Origin: DHVE2 group archaeon
GTDB taxonomy: Archaea; Thermoplasmatota; Thermoplasmata; Thermoplasmatales; Aciduliprofundaceae
Assembly (NCBI GenBank): GCA_027014065.1
Contig: JALWEL010000188.1
Location: 1-7,911, forward strand
Direction of reading: 5' to 3'
DNA length: 7,911 bases
The position numbers and the translations under genes were made by a program. Below are positions 1-6,592 of the stretch, piece after piece (position 1 is the first letter of the stretch; every line of letters starts with the position of its first letter). The notes below the pieces were generated by a model, which saw only the letters and a list, made by a program, of their open reading frames with translations, ran no database searches and was not told the origin of the DNA.

Positions 1-523
1 TTTCGAATGATAGCGAGGAATAAGATGGATACAGGAGATTCAGGCGCCAAGCGAGAGTGAAAATCACCATGGCGAGTGGAAGCTCGTAGGACATGAGGAG
101 AACCATTTCCCTCTGCGCACCCACCGAAGCAAAGGGTGAACCGGAGGAATAGCCCCCGATTATTATAGCAATAGAGGGAATGATTAGGAGATACAACACG
201 ACGATTATGTCCCCAGAGCCGCCCAGCAGGGCGGGTATAGAGCCAATGGGGATAAAGAGGAGAATCGTTAAAAGAGAAGCAAGGGAAATAACAGGCGAGG
301 AGTTGTAAATCCACGAAACCGCTTTCTTTGGAAGCACGCTTTCTTTTAGTAGGAGCTTTCGAACATCCCTGAAAGGCTGTCTCAGAGGAGGACCTATCCT
401 CCACTGCATCCTCGCGGAGATTTTTCTGTCAATACCCTTAACCGAGAGCCCGAAAAGTATGGAGAATGTGCCTAAGACGAATGTTCCCACCACCGCTGAA
501 AAAATCGCAAAAAGTTCATTCAT
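1..523 (-). CDS. mbhM: MbhM, NuoH-like membrane anchor of the hydrogenase module (C-terminus cut by window edge)
   Basis: Partial gene, 174 codons seen, running off the left edge. It is the membrane subunit that anchors the hydrogenase arm, homologous to NuoH/ND1 of complex I. The translation starts MNELFAIFSAVV with an N-terminal membrane helix (about 7-27), then a cytoplasmic loop with RIGPP (42-46), QP (49-50) and D53..KL (56-57), as in NuoH. Two further helices follow (about 79-100 and 106-123), then GGYSSGSP (123-130), GAQRE (135-139) and SYELPL (145-150), the NuoH quinone-loop signature that is kept in MBH although no quinone is used. Start: ATG at 523, overlapping mbhL by 8 bp, with GGAGGT at 538-533 as ribosome site. 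The other nearby ATGs at 530 and 519 are in other frames. Family assignment is firm; NuoH itself is excluded by the Mrp-type context. Confidence 0.92.
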   Translation of the reverse strand, partial: MNELFAIFSAVVGTFVLGTFSILFGLSVKGIDRKISARMQWRIGPPLRQPFRDVRKLLLKESVLPKKAVSWIYNSSPVISLASLLTILLFIPIGSIPALLGGSGDIIVVLYLLIIPSIAIIIGGYSSGSPFASVGAQREMVLLMSYELPLAMVIFTLAWRLNLLYPSYSSLSFE

Positions 524-1751
524 TGCGCATCAACCTCCGAGTCTTTTTCAAGGATTGTTCGTGCATGTAATCCTTCGTTATCTCGTATTTTTTATTTTTA
601 TCCTCATCAACCACGGTGACTCGATTCAAGCACGACATGCACGGGTCTGTGCTGGCGGCTACAATTGGTACATCAGCTATTTCACCACCAAGAAGCATCG
701 GAATCCAAGGAAGAACGTTGTTGTACGTGGGTGCTCGTATTTTCCAAGATAGGAAAGGTTCCTTGCCCTTCTCAAGGCGCACGTAGTGTATGTCTTCGCC
801 CCTGGGCGCTTCGACCCTTCCTATACCCTCCCCCTCGGCCCTCTTCAGAATCGAGAGGAGCTTAACGTAATTCTTTTCGCTCAAAATTGGCCCGGAGGGC
901 ATGTTCTCTAAGGCTTCTTTTATCAGTTCCACGCTCTGCTTCACCTCTAAAAGCCGAACTATGATGCGGTCGTAAACATCTCCCACGATTTCTCCCGTGT
1001 ACATGTCGGGCGTTATTGCTCTCATATCTAATTCCGCATAGGCTCCGTAGGGCATGTCTTGGCGCACGTCTTTTTTCACTCCAGACGCACGCGCCAATGG
1101 GCCCACGGCGCAGAGCTTCAAGGCGTCTTCCTTCGTTAAAATTCCTGTATTCCGTGTTCTCATCTTTATGGTTTTGTCGTGGAGAAATATGTCCTCTATT
1201 TTGTGGAAATGCTCCATGTAATAGTCCATCGCTTTTTCTATCCTCTCCCTCCTGTCTTTGTCTATGTCCCTCCTCACGCCGCCAACCATCATTATGGCCT
1301 TGGTAACTCTGTTTCCAGTTACATATTCGATTGTGTCCATTATCTCTTCCCTCAGAGCCCAAGAGTAGTGGAAAACGGTATCAAAGCCGATTTCATGGGC
1401 TGCCACGCCCGCCCAGAGCAGATGGGAGTGTATTCTCTCCAGTTCCGCAACTATGGTTCTTATGTAATCGGCCCTCTCGGGAACTTCCATTCCGAGCGCA
1501 TCTTCCACGGCCATTACCATGCAGTAAGGATGGCAAACGTTGCATATGCCGCACACCCTCTCGGCCAGATAGATATTTTGCACCGCATTATTCCTGTTCA
1601 TTCCCAACCATTCGATTCCCCGATGCACCTGCGAGCATATTACGTCCACACCCACTATTTTCTCTCCTTCAACATTCAAAACCAATTCGATGGGTTCTTT
1701 GAGCGCTGGATGCACGGGTCCCACGGGAAGGGTGTAAGTGGTGTCATTCAT
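516..1751 (-). CDS. mbhL: MbhL, [NiFe] hydrogenase large (catalytic) subunit, group 4
   Basis: 411 aa, normal for the family. Homologous to NuoD and to group 4 energy-converting hydrogenase large subunits; it reduces protons to H2 at a [NiFe] centre on the cytoplasmic side. The N-terminal L1 motif R65-x-C67-G-I-C70-xxx-H74 and the C-terminal L2 motif D369-P-C371-M-S-C374 supply four cysteine ligands, so the active site looks intact. Other conserved blocks are GPVHPALKEP (11-20), ERIHSHLLWAG (105-115), IGFDT (121-125) and GGVRRDI (157-163). About 34 residues follow R377; in many [NiFe] large subunits such a tail is removed by a maturation protease after metal insertion, so a tail cleavage is plausible here but unproven. 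C73 and C77 are additional cysteines next to L1. Start: ATG at 1751 with GGAGGTGA at 1765-1758, overlapping mbhK by 8 bp. Confidence 0.96.
   Translation of the reverse strand: MNDTTYTLPVGPVHPALKEPIELVLNVEGEKIVGVDVICSQVHRGIEWLGMNRNNAVQNIYLAERVCGICNVCHPYCMVMAVEDALGMEVPERADYIRTIVAELERIHSHLLWAGVAAHEIGFDTVFHYSWALREEIMDTIEYVTGNRVTKAIMMVGGVRRDIDKDRRERIEKAMDYYMEHFHKIEDIFLHDKTIKMRTRNTGILTKEDALKLCAVGPLARASGVKKDVRQDMPYGAYAELDMRAITPDMYTGEIVGDVYDRIIVRLLEVKQSVELIKEALENMPSGPILSEKNYVKLLSILKRAEGEGIGRVEAPRGEDIHYVRLEKGKEPFLSWKIRAPTYNNVLPWIPMLLGGEIADVPIVAASTDPCMSCLNRVTVVDEDKNKKYEITKDYMHEQSLKKTRRLMRNE
533..538 (-). promoter_or_regulatory. Ribosome binding site of mbhM inside mbhL
   Basis: GGAGGT on the minus strand, 9 nt before the mbhM ATG at 523. 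It selects that ATG among three closely spaced ATGs. Confidence 0.7.
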
Positions 1752-2277
1752 CCCTACTCACCTCCTTCCAGCGCTCGTACATTTTATTTGTCATCTCCTC
1801 CGGGAAGGTTTCATCGCGGCGCCACGGATACTTCCCATCGGGCCAGTCTTCTGGCAGGAAGAAATGCCGTGTATCTTTTAACCCTATGAATTCAACACCC
1901 ATCATCTCGTGAATTTCCCTCTCAGATATCATTGCCCCGGGGATAAGCTCTGTTATAGTTTCGATTTTCAGGTCATCTTTTGGAAGAGAGACCCCAATTG
2001 TGACTAATTTTTCCTGATTTCTCTTTCCGTAGTCCACTGTGAAAGGGTAGAGCAGTTCAATTTTCTCACCGAAATCGGTTGCGGAAATCACGGAGAAGTG
2101 GGGATAATCTTGAATTTCAAAGAGAAGCCTCACGGATTTCATGAATTTCTCTCTTTCCACTCTTACGAATAACTCGTGCTTCTCAATCTTTTTAATGCCG
2201 CATTTTCTCGATTGAACTTTCACCTCGCAATTCAATCTGCCTTCAAAAATTTTCACCATTTCATCAACTTCCACCAT
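1744..2277 (-). CDS. mbhK: MbhK, NuoC-like 30 kDa-type subunit
   Basis: About 177 aa. Homologue of NuoC (complex I 30 kDa subunit), a structural partner of the catalytic subunit in the cytoplasmic arm; it carries no cofactor motif. Visible signature (numbered from the ATG at 2277): ISEREIHEMMGVEFIG (117-132), then DTRHFFLPEDWP (135-146) and a C-terminal PWRRDETF (151-158), matching the NuoC pattern of ERE..D..G..F.GH, L.P.DW and RKD. Its place between NuoB-like and NuoD-like genes matches mbhJ-K-L of Thermococcales. The start is uncertain. GTG at 2295, ATGs at 2280 and 2277, and GTG at 2274 are in frame. GGAGGT lies at 2287-2282, which leaves 4 nt to the 2277 ATG and 7 nt to the 2274 GTG, so 2277 or 2274 is most likely; 2295 would lie upstream of its own ribosome site. 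Confidence 0.9.
   Translation of the reverse strand: MVEVDEMVKIFEGRLNCEVKVQSRKCGIKKIEKHELFVRVEREKFMKSVRLLFEIQDYPHFSVISATDFGEKIELLYPFTVDYGKRNQEKLVTIGVSLPKDDLKIETITELIPGAMISEREIHEMMGVEFIGLKDTRHFFLPEDWPDGKYPWRRDETFPEEMTNKMYERWKEVSRDE
1758..1765 (-). promoter_or_regulatory. Ribosome binding site of mbhL inside mbhK
   Basis: GGAGGTGA on the minus strand, within the last codons of mbhK and 6 nt before the mbhL ATG at 1751. It fixes the mbhL start and the 8-bp overlap. Confidence 0.75.
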
Positions 2278-2713
2278 CATCACCTCCTTCTCCACGGAGC
2301 TTTTCTAACTTGAGCCATGCCTTCACAAATGCGTCTATAATTGCCTCGGGCCTCGGCGGGCATCCGGGCACGTAAATGTCCACGGGTATAACGCGGTCTA
2401 TGGGACCAACCAAGTTGTATGATTCGTAAAACACGCCTCCGCTCACGCCGCAGGTTCCAATCGCTATAACTACCTTTGGCGCGGGAGTTTGTTCGTATAT
2501 TCTTTTCAGTTTTTCCTCCATGTCCCTTGTGACCGGACCCGTGACAAGGAGCACATCCGCATGTCTCGGAGTGCCAACTAAATGAACTCCAAATCTCTCG
2601 GCGTCGTATCTCGGAGTTAAAGCGGCTAGGATTTCTATATCGCAGCCGTTGCATGAGCCCGTGTTAACATGGAAGACCCAGAGGGATTTGTCGAACACCT
2701 TTTTAATTTTCAC
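2264..2713 (-). CDS. mbhJ: MbhJ, NuoB-like [4Fe-4S] hydrogenase small subunit
   Basis: 149 aa. Small subunit of the hydrogenase, homologous to NuoB/PSST; it carries the proximal [4Fe-4S] cluster that hands electrons to the [NiFe] site in MbhL. Four cluster ligands are visible: C21 and C24 in GSCNGC, C88 in GTCG, and C118 in PGCPP. The PGCPPRPEAI block (116-125) is typical. The reading frame is open further upstream to an ATG at 2854, but that would overlap mbhI by about 145 bp and add 47 residues with no family resemblance. I chose the GTG at 2713, which forms a GTGA overlap with the mbhI stop and leaves the usual short N-terminus before the first cysteine pair. The Gly/Asp-rich C-terminal tail contains the mbhK ribosome site in another frame. 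Confidence 0.94.
   Translation of the reverse strand: MKIKKVFDKSLWVFHVNTGSCNGCDIEILAALTPRYDAERFGVHLVGTPRHADVLLVTGPVTRDMEEKLKRIYEQTPAPKVVIAIGTCGVSGGVFYESYNLVGPIDRVIPVDIYVPGCPPRPEAIIDAFVKAWLKLEKLRGEGGDDGGS
2281..2287 (-). promoter_or_regulatory. Ribosome binding site of mbhK inside mbhJ
   Basis: GGAGGTG on the minus strand, encoded in the Gly-rich tail of MbhJ. It rules out the GTG at 2295 as the mbhK start and points to the 2277 ATG or 2274 GTG. Confidence 0.65.
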
Positions 2714-3063
2714 TGGGCACCACCCCAGAAGAGGAAGATGAGAAGCATGGTTGCCAGAACTCCCAGAAACCAGCCCACATAATCGTTTATTATGCCTGTG
2801 TGAATATCGCGCATCAATTTGTAGTAGCCCTTCATGGCCTCCAAGTACCCCCATCCTATGTTGCTTGCCTTGATGTGCGTGTTCCCGTCCGCCTTATTCC
2901 CAGAGAGGAATATTTCTTCCTGCATCCCTTTCTTTCTCTGTTTCTCCCCTTTCAGATAAATGGCATACGCAATTAAAAGGGAGAGAAGAAACACGAGAAT
3001 CCACACAAGGGGGTTCCATATGCCCGAAGGGGTGGAAATGCTGGGATTGAAGGGATTCATCAT
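2710..3063 (-). CDS. mbhI: MbhI, small membrane linker subunit of MBH
   Basis: 117 aa with two predicted membrane helices (about 18-37 and 94-113) separated by a charged cytoplasmic stretch. The second half, around NIGWGYLEAMKGYY (68-81) and HTGIINDYVGWF (87-98), resembles MbhI of archaeal MBH complexes. This subunit is particular to MBH/MBX-type complexes and, in the known architecture, sits between the antiporter-like module (A-H) and the hydrogenase module (J-N). It carries no cofactor or catalytic motif. Two adjacent ATGs are possible: 3063 gives an ATGA overlap with mbhH, while 3060 lies 8 nt from the GGAGGT ribosome site. The position between mbhH and mbhJ supports the call more strongly than the sequence alone does. 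Confidence 0.85.
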   Translation of the reverse strand: MMNPFNPSISTPSGIWNPLVWILVFLLSLLIAYAIYLKGEKQRKKGMQEEIFLSGNKADGNTHIKASNIGWGYLEAMKGYYKLMRDIHTGIINDYVGWFLGVLATMLLIFLFWGGAQ

Positions 3064-4637
3064 GGACCACCTCCCAAAACCCGGGTTATGTACCCAACTG
3101 GATCCGCAAGGGCGTGGGCAGCAGGAGCTACCAAGTAGGTCATGGCGATATTAGGGAATATGCCGAAAAGCACTATGAAGAATGATAGGATGCCCATTGC
3201 GATTAGCATGCTCTTAGGCACCTCTTTCACGTTGTAGAGCTTCGGTCCCATAAACGCGGAGTGGAAAACCTTCAGGAACGAAGCGAGGGTCAGCATGCTC
3301 ACTATTGCAGCCACCACCGCCAAGAAGGGATTTAGCTGGTACACCGATTCGTAAATCATGAGCTTCGAGACAAAGCCGTTAAATGGGGGAATTCCTGCGA
3401 TTGCCAACGCACCTATCAGGTAGAATATAGCGGTGAATTTCATGCTGTGCGCGAGCCCGCCCATTTTGTTAAGGTCCGATGTACCAACCCTATAAATGAT
3501 TGCACCAGCAGTTAGAAACAACAAACCTTTGTACAACATATTGTTTAGAATGTGAAATATTCCACCCTCCATTGCGAATAATCCATATTGATTGAACGCA
3601 GATGTCCCCAGTGTGGCTAATCCAACACCAACTCCCAAAAGCATATATCCCGTCTGTGAGACAGAGTGGTACGCCATGAGCCTCTTTATATCATGTTGCA
3701 AAAACGCCATGGTAACTCCGATGAACATGCTCAGCAAGCCCAGTATGATCAAAAACCATCCCAGCGAATGAGTATTAGCGGATAATCCAAACACGGTAAA
3801 ACACATTCTGAATAATCCATAAAGGGATGCTTGAGATGCCACCATAATCATTGCACTAATTTCACCAGGCGCCTCCCCGTAACCATCCGGGACCCAGTAG
3901 TGCATGGGCACCGCTCCGCATTTCATTGCGAGGGTTACCACGATGAGGGCCATTGCAATTATATCCATGGTCGAAAAACCTGTCTGGTACATGCGCTCCG
4001 CAATCATGGCCATGTTAAGTGCGTCGTATTCTCCGTAGAGTATCGCAATTGCAAAAAGAATCATCAATGCCCCTATCGAACTCACCACGGCGTATTTGAA
4101 AGCGGCCTCCACAGCTTTACCGCCGTGAATGCGATACGAGACGAGAGCCGCCGCTGAAAGCGAGTTTATCTCCAGGAACACGAAGAAATTGAAAATGTCC
4201 CCAGTGAGAGCCATCCCCATCATGCCGACCACTAACAACAGAAGAAGAGCGAAGAATTTGTCCTGCGCACCTCTCCCTTTTTCGCTGGCCACCGAGTATA
4301 TGCCCGCCACGAGTCCTATGGTAGAAGAGATAAGGGCTGTGAATGCGCTCATTCCGTCAACTGTGAATATTATTCTGATGGGTATTCCTCGTGAGTCTGG
4401 AGGAATAACTAAGGTTGATGGATTACCGCCGAACACGTAAACCTGTATTCCGTAAGTGTTCACCAAATAAACGAGAAGAAGAGCCAAGAACTCTGTAAAG
4501 CTCAGCACAGAGAGAACCCATATCAGAGCGGTTTTTCTCCCTGCCCTGTAAATAAGCGGAGTTAGAAATGCACCCAACAGCGGCACCGCAATTGCAAGGG
4601 CGGGAGCATTGGTGATTATGAAATCCCAGACACTCAT
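3060..4637 (-). CDS. mbhH: MbhH, MnhD/NuoN-type ion-translocating antiporter subunit
   Basis: 525 aa, the largest protein here, hydrophobic throughout with about 14 membrane helices. It is the MrpD/NuoL-M-N family antiporter subunit and the main candidate for ion pumping. Residues important in this family are present: Glu156 in VFLEIN (helix 5 region), Lys181 in FKYAV, Lys239 in AMKCGAVPMHYW (helix 7 region), His324 in DIKRLMAYHSVSQTGY (316-331) and Lys370 in NNMLYKGLLFLTAG (365-378). GIPPFNGFVSK (415-425) is also typical. Only one such subunit is present, as in MBH; the related sulfane reductase MBS has two. Start: ATG at 4637 with GGAGGT at 4650-4645, in an ATGA overlap with mbhG. Whether Na+ or H+ is carried cannot be read from the sequence. 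Confidence 0.95.
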   Translation of the reverse strand: MSVWDFIITNAPALAIAVPLLGAFLTPLIYRAGRKTALIWVLSVLSFTEFLALLLVYLVNTYGIQVYVFGGNPSTLVIPPDSRGIPIRIIFTVDGMSAFTALISSTIGLVAGIYSVASEKGRGAQDKFFALLLLLVVGMMGMALTGDIFNFFVFLEINSLSAAALVSYRIHGGKAVEAAFKYAVVSSIGALMILFAIAILYGEYDALNMAMIAERMYQTGFSTMDIIAMALIVVTLAMKCGAVPMHYWVPDGYGEAPGEISAMIMVASQASLYGLFRMCFTVFGLSANTHSLGWFLIILGLLSMFIGVTMAFLQHDIKRLMAYHSVSQTGYMLLGVGVGLATLGTSAFNQYGLFAMEGGIFHILNNMLYKGLLFLTAGAIIYRVGTSDLNKMGGLAHSMKFTAIFYLIGALAIAGIPPFNGFVSKLMIYESVYQLNPFLAVVAAIVSMLTLASFLKVFHSAFMGPKLYNVKEVPKSMLIAMGILSFFIVLFGIFPNIAMTYLVAPAAHALADPVGYITRVLGGGP

Positions 4638-4978
4638 TCTCTCAACCTCCTTACCTTTCTAGTATCGAGGGTTCCGTAATATCGATAAATCAGGATGCAG
4701 AAAGAGAGGAGCATTGCACTGGTGGCAACTCCTATGACTATGGATGTGAGCGTGAGGGCTTGCGGGGTCGGAAGAACCATTGCACCGCCGGGGGAGTTTG
4801 TGTAAATCGGAGCTATCCCGTTTTTCACATATCCCAACGATACCATGAAGAGGTTCACAGCACTCTCAACAATATCTAGGCCGATTACAACCTTTATTAA
4901 ATTCCTGCGAAATACCATCGCGTAAAGCCCGAAAATAACTAAAATCATCACGGATATGAAGGGTGCGTTGAAAATCAT
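4634..4978 (-). CDS. mbhG: MbhG, MnhC/NuoK-like antiporter subunit
   Basis: 114 aa with three membrane helices (about 5-22, 28-48, 74-98). NuoK/MrpC family, part of the membrane ion pathway next to MbhH. The family's buried helix-2 acidic residue is present as Glu38 in GLDIVESAVNL (33-43). The conserved third-helix entry is PTPQALTLTSIVIG (70-83). In Mrp-type MnhC proteins this stretch usually reads DPLPQALVLTAIVIG, so the Asp before the first Pro is Leu69 here and the following Leu is Thr71. The C-terminus is basic (KVRRLRE), as expected on the cytoplasmic side. Start: ATG at 4978, overlapping mbhF by ATGA, with GGAGGT 6 nt upstream. Confidence 0.93.
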   Translation of the reverse strand: MIFNAPFISVMILVIFGLYAMVFRRNLIKVVIGLDIVESAVNLFMVSLGYVKNGIAPIYTNSPGGAMVLPTPQALTLTSIVIGVATSAMLLSFCILIYRYYGTLDTRKVRRLRE

Positions 4979-5433
4979 TTATCCACCTCCTTTCCGTAGG
5001 ACATCATATACATGAGAATCGCACCCAGTCCACCTAAGACCTCGATGCCCACTGCCAAGTTCATTATTGGCAACGTGCCTGCCGTGTTGAGATAACCCGG
5101 ATTGACTCCGTATGACACCCTGTCTCCGAATAATAAGCCCGAATTGGCGAGGAAATTGTAAAAGAAAGATGTACCTATCCCGATGAACGCGGTTAGGATG
5201 AAACAAAGAAGCCCGATGCTTTCCGTAGCTGTAAGCGTGGATTTTTTAATCCATGATTTTATCCTGTCGTACCCGTAAGCCACGATTACGAGGGCGATGC
5301 CCGTGGCAATAACCGCACCACCCTGAAATCCGCCTCCCGGGGTCAAATGCCCGTGGGCAACTATGTAAAACCCGAAGATAAGGATGAAAGGATAGAGAAA
5401 ATTTGCCTGCGTTCTCACAATCTTACTCATCAT
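4975..5433 (-). CDS. mbhF: MbhF, MnhB-domain antiporter subunit
   Basis: 152 aa with four predicted membrane helices. MrpB/MnhB family, shown by HGHLTPGGGFQGGAV (27-41), the most characteristic block of this family, and the C-terminal LAVGIEVLGGLGAI (126-139). It belongs to the Mrp-like proximal membrane module with MbhA-E and MbhG. Start: two consecutive ATGs at 5433 and 5430; the first forms an ATGA overlap with the mbhE stop, with GAGGT 7 nt upstream. Nothing suggests truncation. In bacterial Mrp operons the N-terminal part of MnhB is longer; here that part is split onto MbhE, as in archaeal MBH. Confidence 0.94.
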   Translation of the reverse strand: MMSKIVRTQANFLYPFILIFGFYIVAHGHLTPGGGFQGGAVIATGIALVIVAYGYDRIKSWIKKSTLTATESIGLLCFILTAFIGIGTSFFYNFLANSGLLFGDRVSYGVNPGYLNTAGTLPIMNLAVGIEVLGGLGAILMYMMSYGKEVDK

Positions 5434-5735
5434 TTTTTATCACCTCTCAAAAGGCGAAGCGCAAGGCCGACGCCCAACACTGCCGTGAAGAGCACGGAAG
5501 CCTCTCCCAAAGTATCGAAGCCCCTGTAATCGAAAACTATGCTCGTTACCACGTTATTTGCTCCTGTTTGATTCTGAGCGTTGTGGATGAAATAATTGTC
5601 CATGTCCGTGAATTTTGGAGAGCCAAACACGAAATGCTCTCCCGTTTGTGAATTGAAATCTCCGGGGTTGATTGCCACGTACATGAAGAAGGAGAATATG
5701 GTGAGAAAAACGATTAGCATCAGTATGTTCCTCAT
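5430..5735 (-). CDS. mbhE: MbhE, MrpA/MrpB-like small membrane subunit
   Basis: 101 aa with helices at about 3-22 and 76-96. The diagnostic stretch is FDYRGFDTLGEAS (68-80), followed by VLFTAV (81-86), found at the end of MrpA-type or start of MrpB-type subunits. The section between the helices (about 24-60, rich in Asn, Asp and Gly) probably lies outside the membrane. The frame is open further upstream to an ATG at 5897, but that extension lies inside mbhD and looks non-membrane and shadow-like. ATG at 5735 gives the ATGA overlap with mbhD and has GGAGGT 6 nt upstream. It acts with MbhD and MbhF as part of the Mrp-like ion module; no catalytic role is known for it alone. Confidence 0.91.
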   Translation of the reverse strand: MRNILMLIVFLTIFSFFMYVAINPGDFNSQTGEHFVFGSPKFTDMDNYFIHNAQNQTGANNVVTSIVFDYRGFDTLGEASVLFTAVLGVGLALRLLRGDKK

Positions 5736-5983
5736 TCTTCCACCTCCCATCTGGAAGTCTTTCGAATTGCCATTACGAATATTGCCGTGGTTAAGCCAGC
5801 ACCGATTCCAGCCTCTGCTATGGCCACATCCGGAGCCTGAAGTATGAAAAACTCCAGAGAGAGCAGAAACGAGAATATTCCCAGCATCACCGCGCATGCC
5901 ATCAGATCCCTGAGCTTCACCGCAAGGTACGCTGTTGCTATTAGCCCGATGAGGACGAGGATATGAATTATGTCTAAAATCAT
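5732..5983 (-). CDS. mbhD: MbhD, DUF4040 / MrpA C-terminal-like subunit
   Basis: 83 aa with three short membrane helices (about 4-22, 28-48, 56-73). It matches the DUF4040 part of MrpA, with the typical QAPDVAIAEAGIGAGL (49-64). This domain resembles NuoJ of complex I and forms part of the ion path beside the MnhC and MnhB subunits. In bacterial Mrp it is fused to a large MrpA; here, as in archaeal MBH, it stands alone. Start: ATG at 5983 in an ATGA overlap with mbhC, with GGAGGT 6 nt upstream. The C-terminus (SRWEVEE) doubles as the coding stretch for the mbhE ribosome site. Confidence 0.92.
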   Translation of the reverse strand: MILDIIHILVLIGLIATAYLAVKLRDLMACAVMLGIFSFLLSLEFFILQAPDVAIAEAGIGAGLTTAIFVMAIRKTSRWEVEE

Positions 5984-6333
5984 TCTTTCACCTCCAATCT
6001 GTCCACCACGGCATTTTTCGGCTTGACCCCGCTTCTGTACGCGGCTCTCGCTATGGCGTGCGCTCCCACTGGATTGGTTAGTAGAAGGCTGGCAACGGCG
6101 ATTATTGTGTGAATGGAAAGCACGATATTCGATGAATCCCCGCCCTGAGAATAATTCCAGAGTCCCCAGGTGACCACCGCCAACGAGGTGAATAAGGAGC
6201 CGAATGTTGTCGCTTTTGTGGCCGCATGTAATCTAGTGTAAACATCGGGGAATCGAAGCAAACCTATGACTCCGAGTCCGTTGAAGGTGAGCCCGATTAC
6301 TATGAAGACCCAGATTAAGTAATCCGCGAGCAT
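5980..6333 (-). CDS. mbhC: MbhC, MnhG-type antiporter subunit
   Basis: 117 aa, three membrane helices. MrpG/MnhG family, recognised by GLLRFPDVYTRLHAATK (24-40) and TNPVGAHAIARAAYRSG (86-102), both strongly conserved. It is part of the small-subunit cluster of the Mrp-like module. The frame is open to an ATG at 6411, but the extra 26 residues are polar, overlap mbhB and are unlike MnhG. ATG at 6333 begins directly with a membrane helix and has a G-rich ribosome site (the C6 run on the plus strand at 6341-6346). This is the only junction of the operon without an overlap: one base separates it from the mbhB stop. Confidence 0.93.
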   Translation of the reverse strand: MLADYLIWVFIVIGLTFNGLGVIGLLRFPDVYTRLHAATKATTFGSLFTSLAVVTWGLWNYSQGGDSSNIVLSIHTIIAVASLLLTNPVGAHAIARAAYRSGVKPKNAVVDRLEVKE

Positions 6334-6334
6334 C

Positions 6335-6592
6335 TCAAATCCCCCCTTCCAAGTATTTAGCGATGTAGAGCGTGGAAACGAAGGAGAGGAGTGCGTAAAC
6401 GATGGCCACATCCACTAAAATTACCTCCCTGTACACCACGCTCAGAATAATCATGATTGCAACCATTAGCGTGTTAATCGTATCCAGTGCGACGACCCTG
6501 TCTGGAAGGGTGGGACCTGCTATCGCTCTTATAGCGGAGAGAGAAATCCACACTACGAGGAACAGTGCAGTTAAAAGCCACACATCAATCAT
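6335..6592 (-). CDS. mbhB: MbhB, MnhF-type antiporter subunit
   Basis: 85 aa with three membrane helices (about 4-22, 35-53, 58-77). MrpF/MnhF family, shown by the block from R22 through GPTLPDRVVALDT (26-38) after helix 1, including Asp31, Arg32 and Asp37. It is part of the Mrp-like membrane module. The frame is open to 6631, but the extra 13 residues lie inside mbhA. ATG at 6592 forms an ATGA overlap with the mbhA stop and has GGAGG 8 nt upstream, so it is preferred. The last codons (LEGGI) include a run of six G that also serves as the ribosome site for mbhC. Confidence 0.93.
   Translation of the reverse strand: MIDVWLLTALFLVVWISLSAIRAIAGPTLPDRVVALDTINTLMVAIMIILSVVYREVILVDVAIVYALLSFVSTLYIAKYLEGGI

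Noticed and set aside
862..1362. 166-codon minus-strand frame inside mbhL
   Set aside because: It is a shifted frame of mbhL with a very polar, Arg/Gly-rich composition and no membrane or domain signature, so it reads as a shadow.
1179..1889. 236-codon plus-strand open frame antisense to mbhL and mbhK
   Set aside because: It lies opposite two strongly conserved genes, including the [NiFe] L1 motif. It resembles no family I know and is rich in His, Pro and Ser, as expected of a shadow frame.
3831..4440. Two plus-strand frames of 108 and 103 codons antisense to mbhH
   Set aside because: They oppose the conserved antiporter core, overlap each other and show no recognisable domain.
6334..6411. 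Possible programmed frameshift at a run of six G joining mbhB to mbhC
   Set aside because: The mbhC frame is open upstream into mbhB, and the G-run (plus-strand 6341-6346) is slippery in principle. However, the run serves plainly as the mbhC ribosome site, both proteins have normal family length, and nothing needs a fusion.
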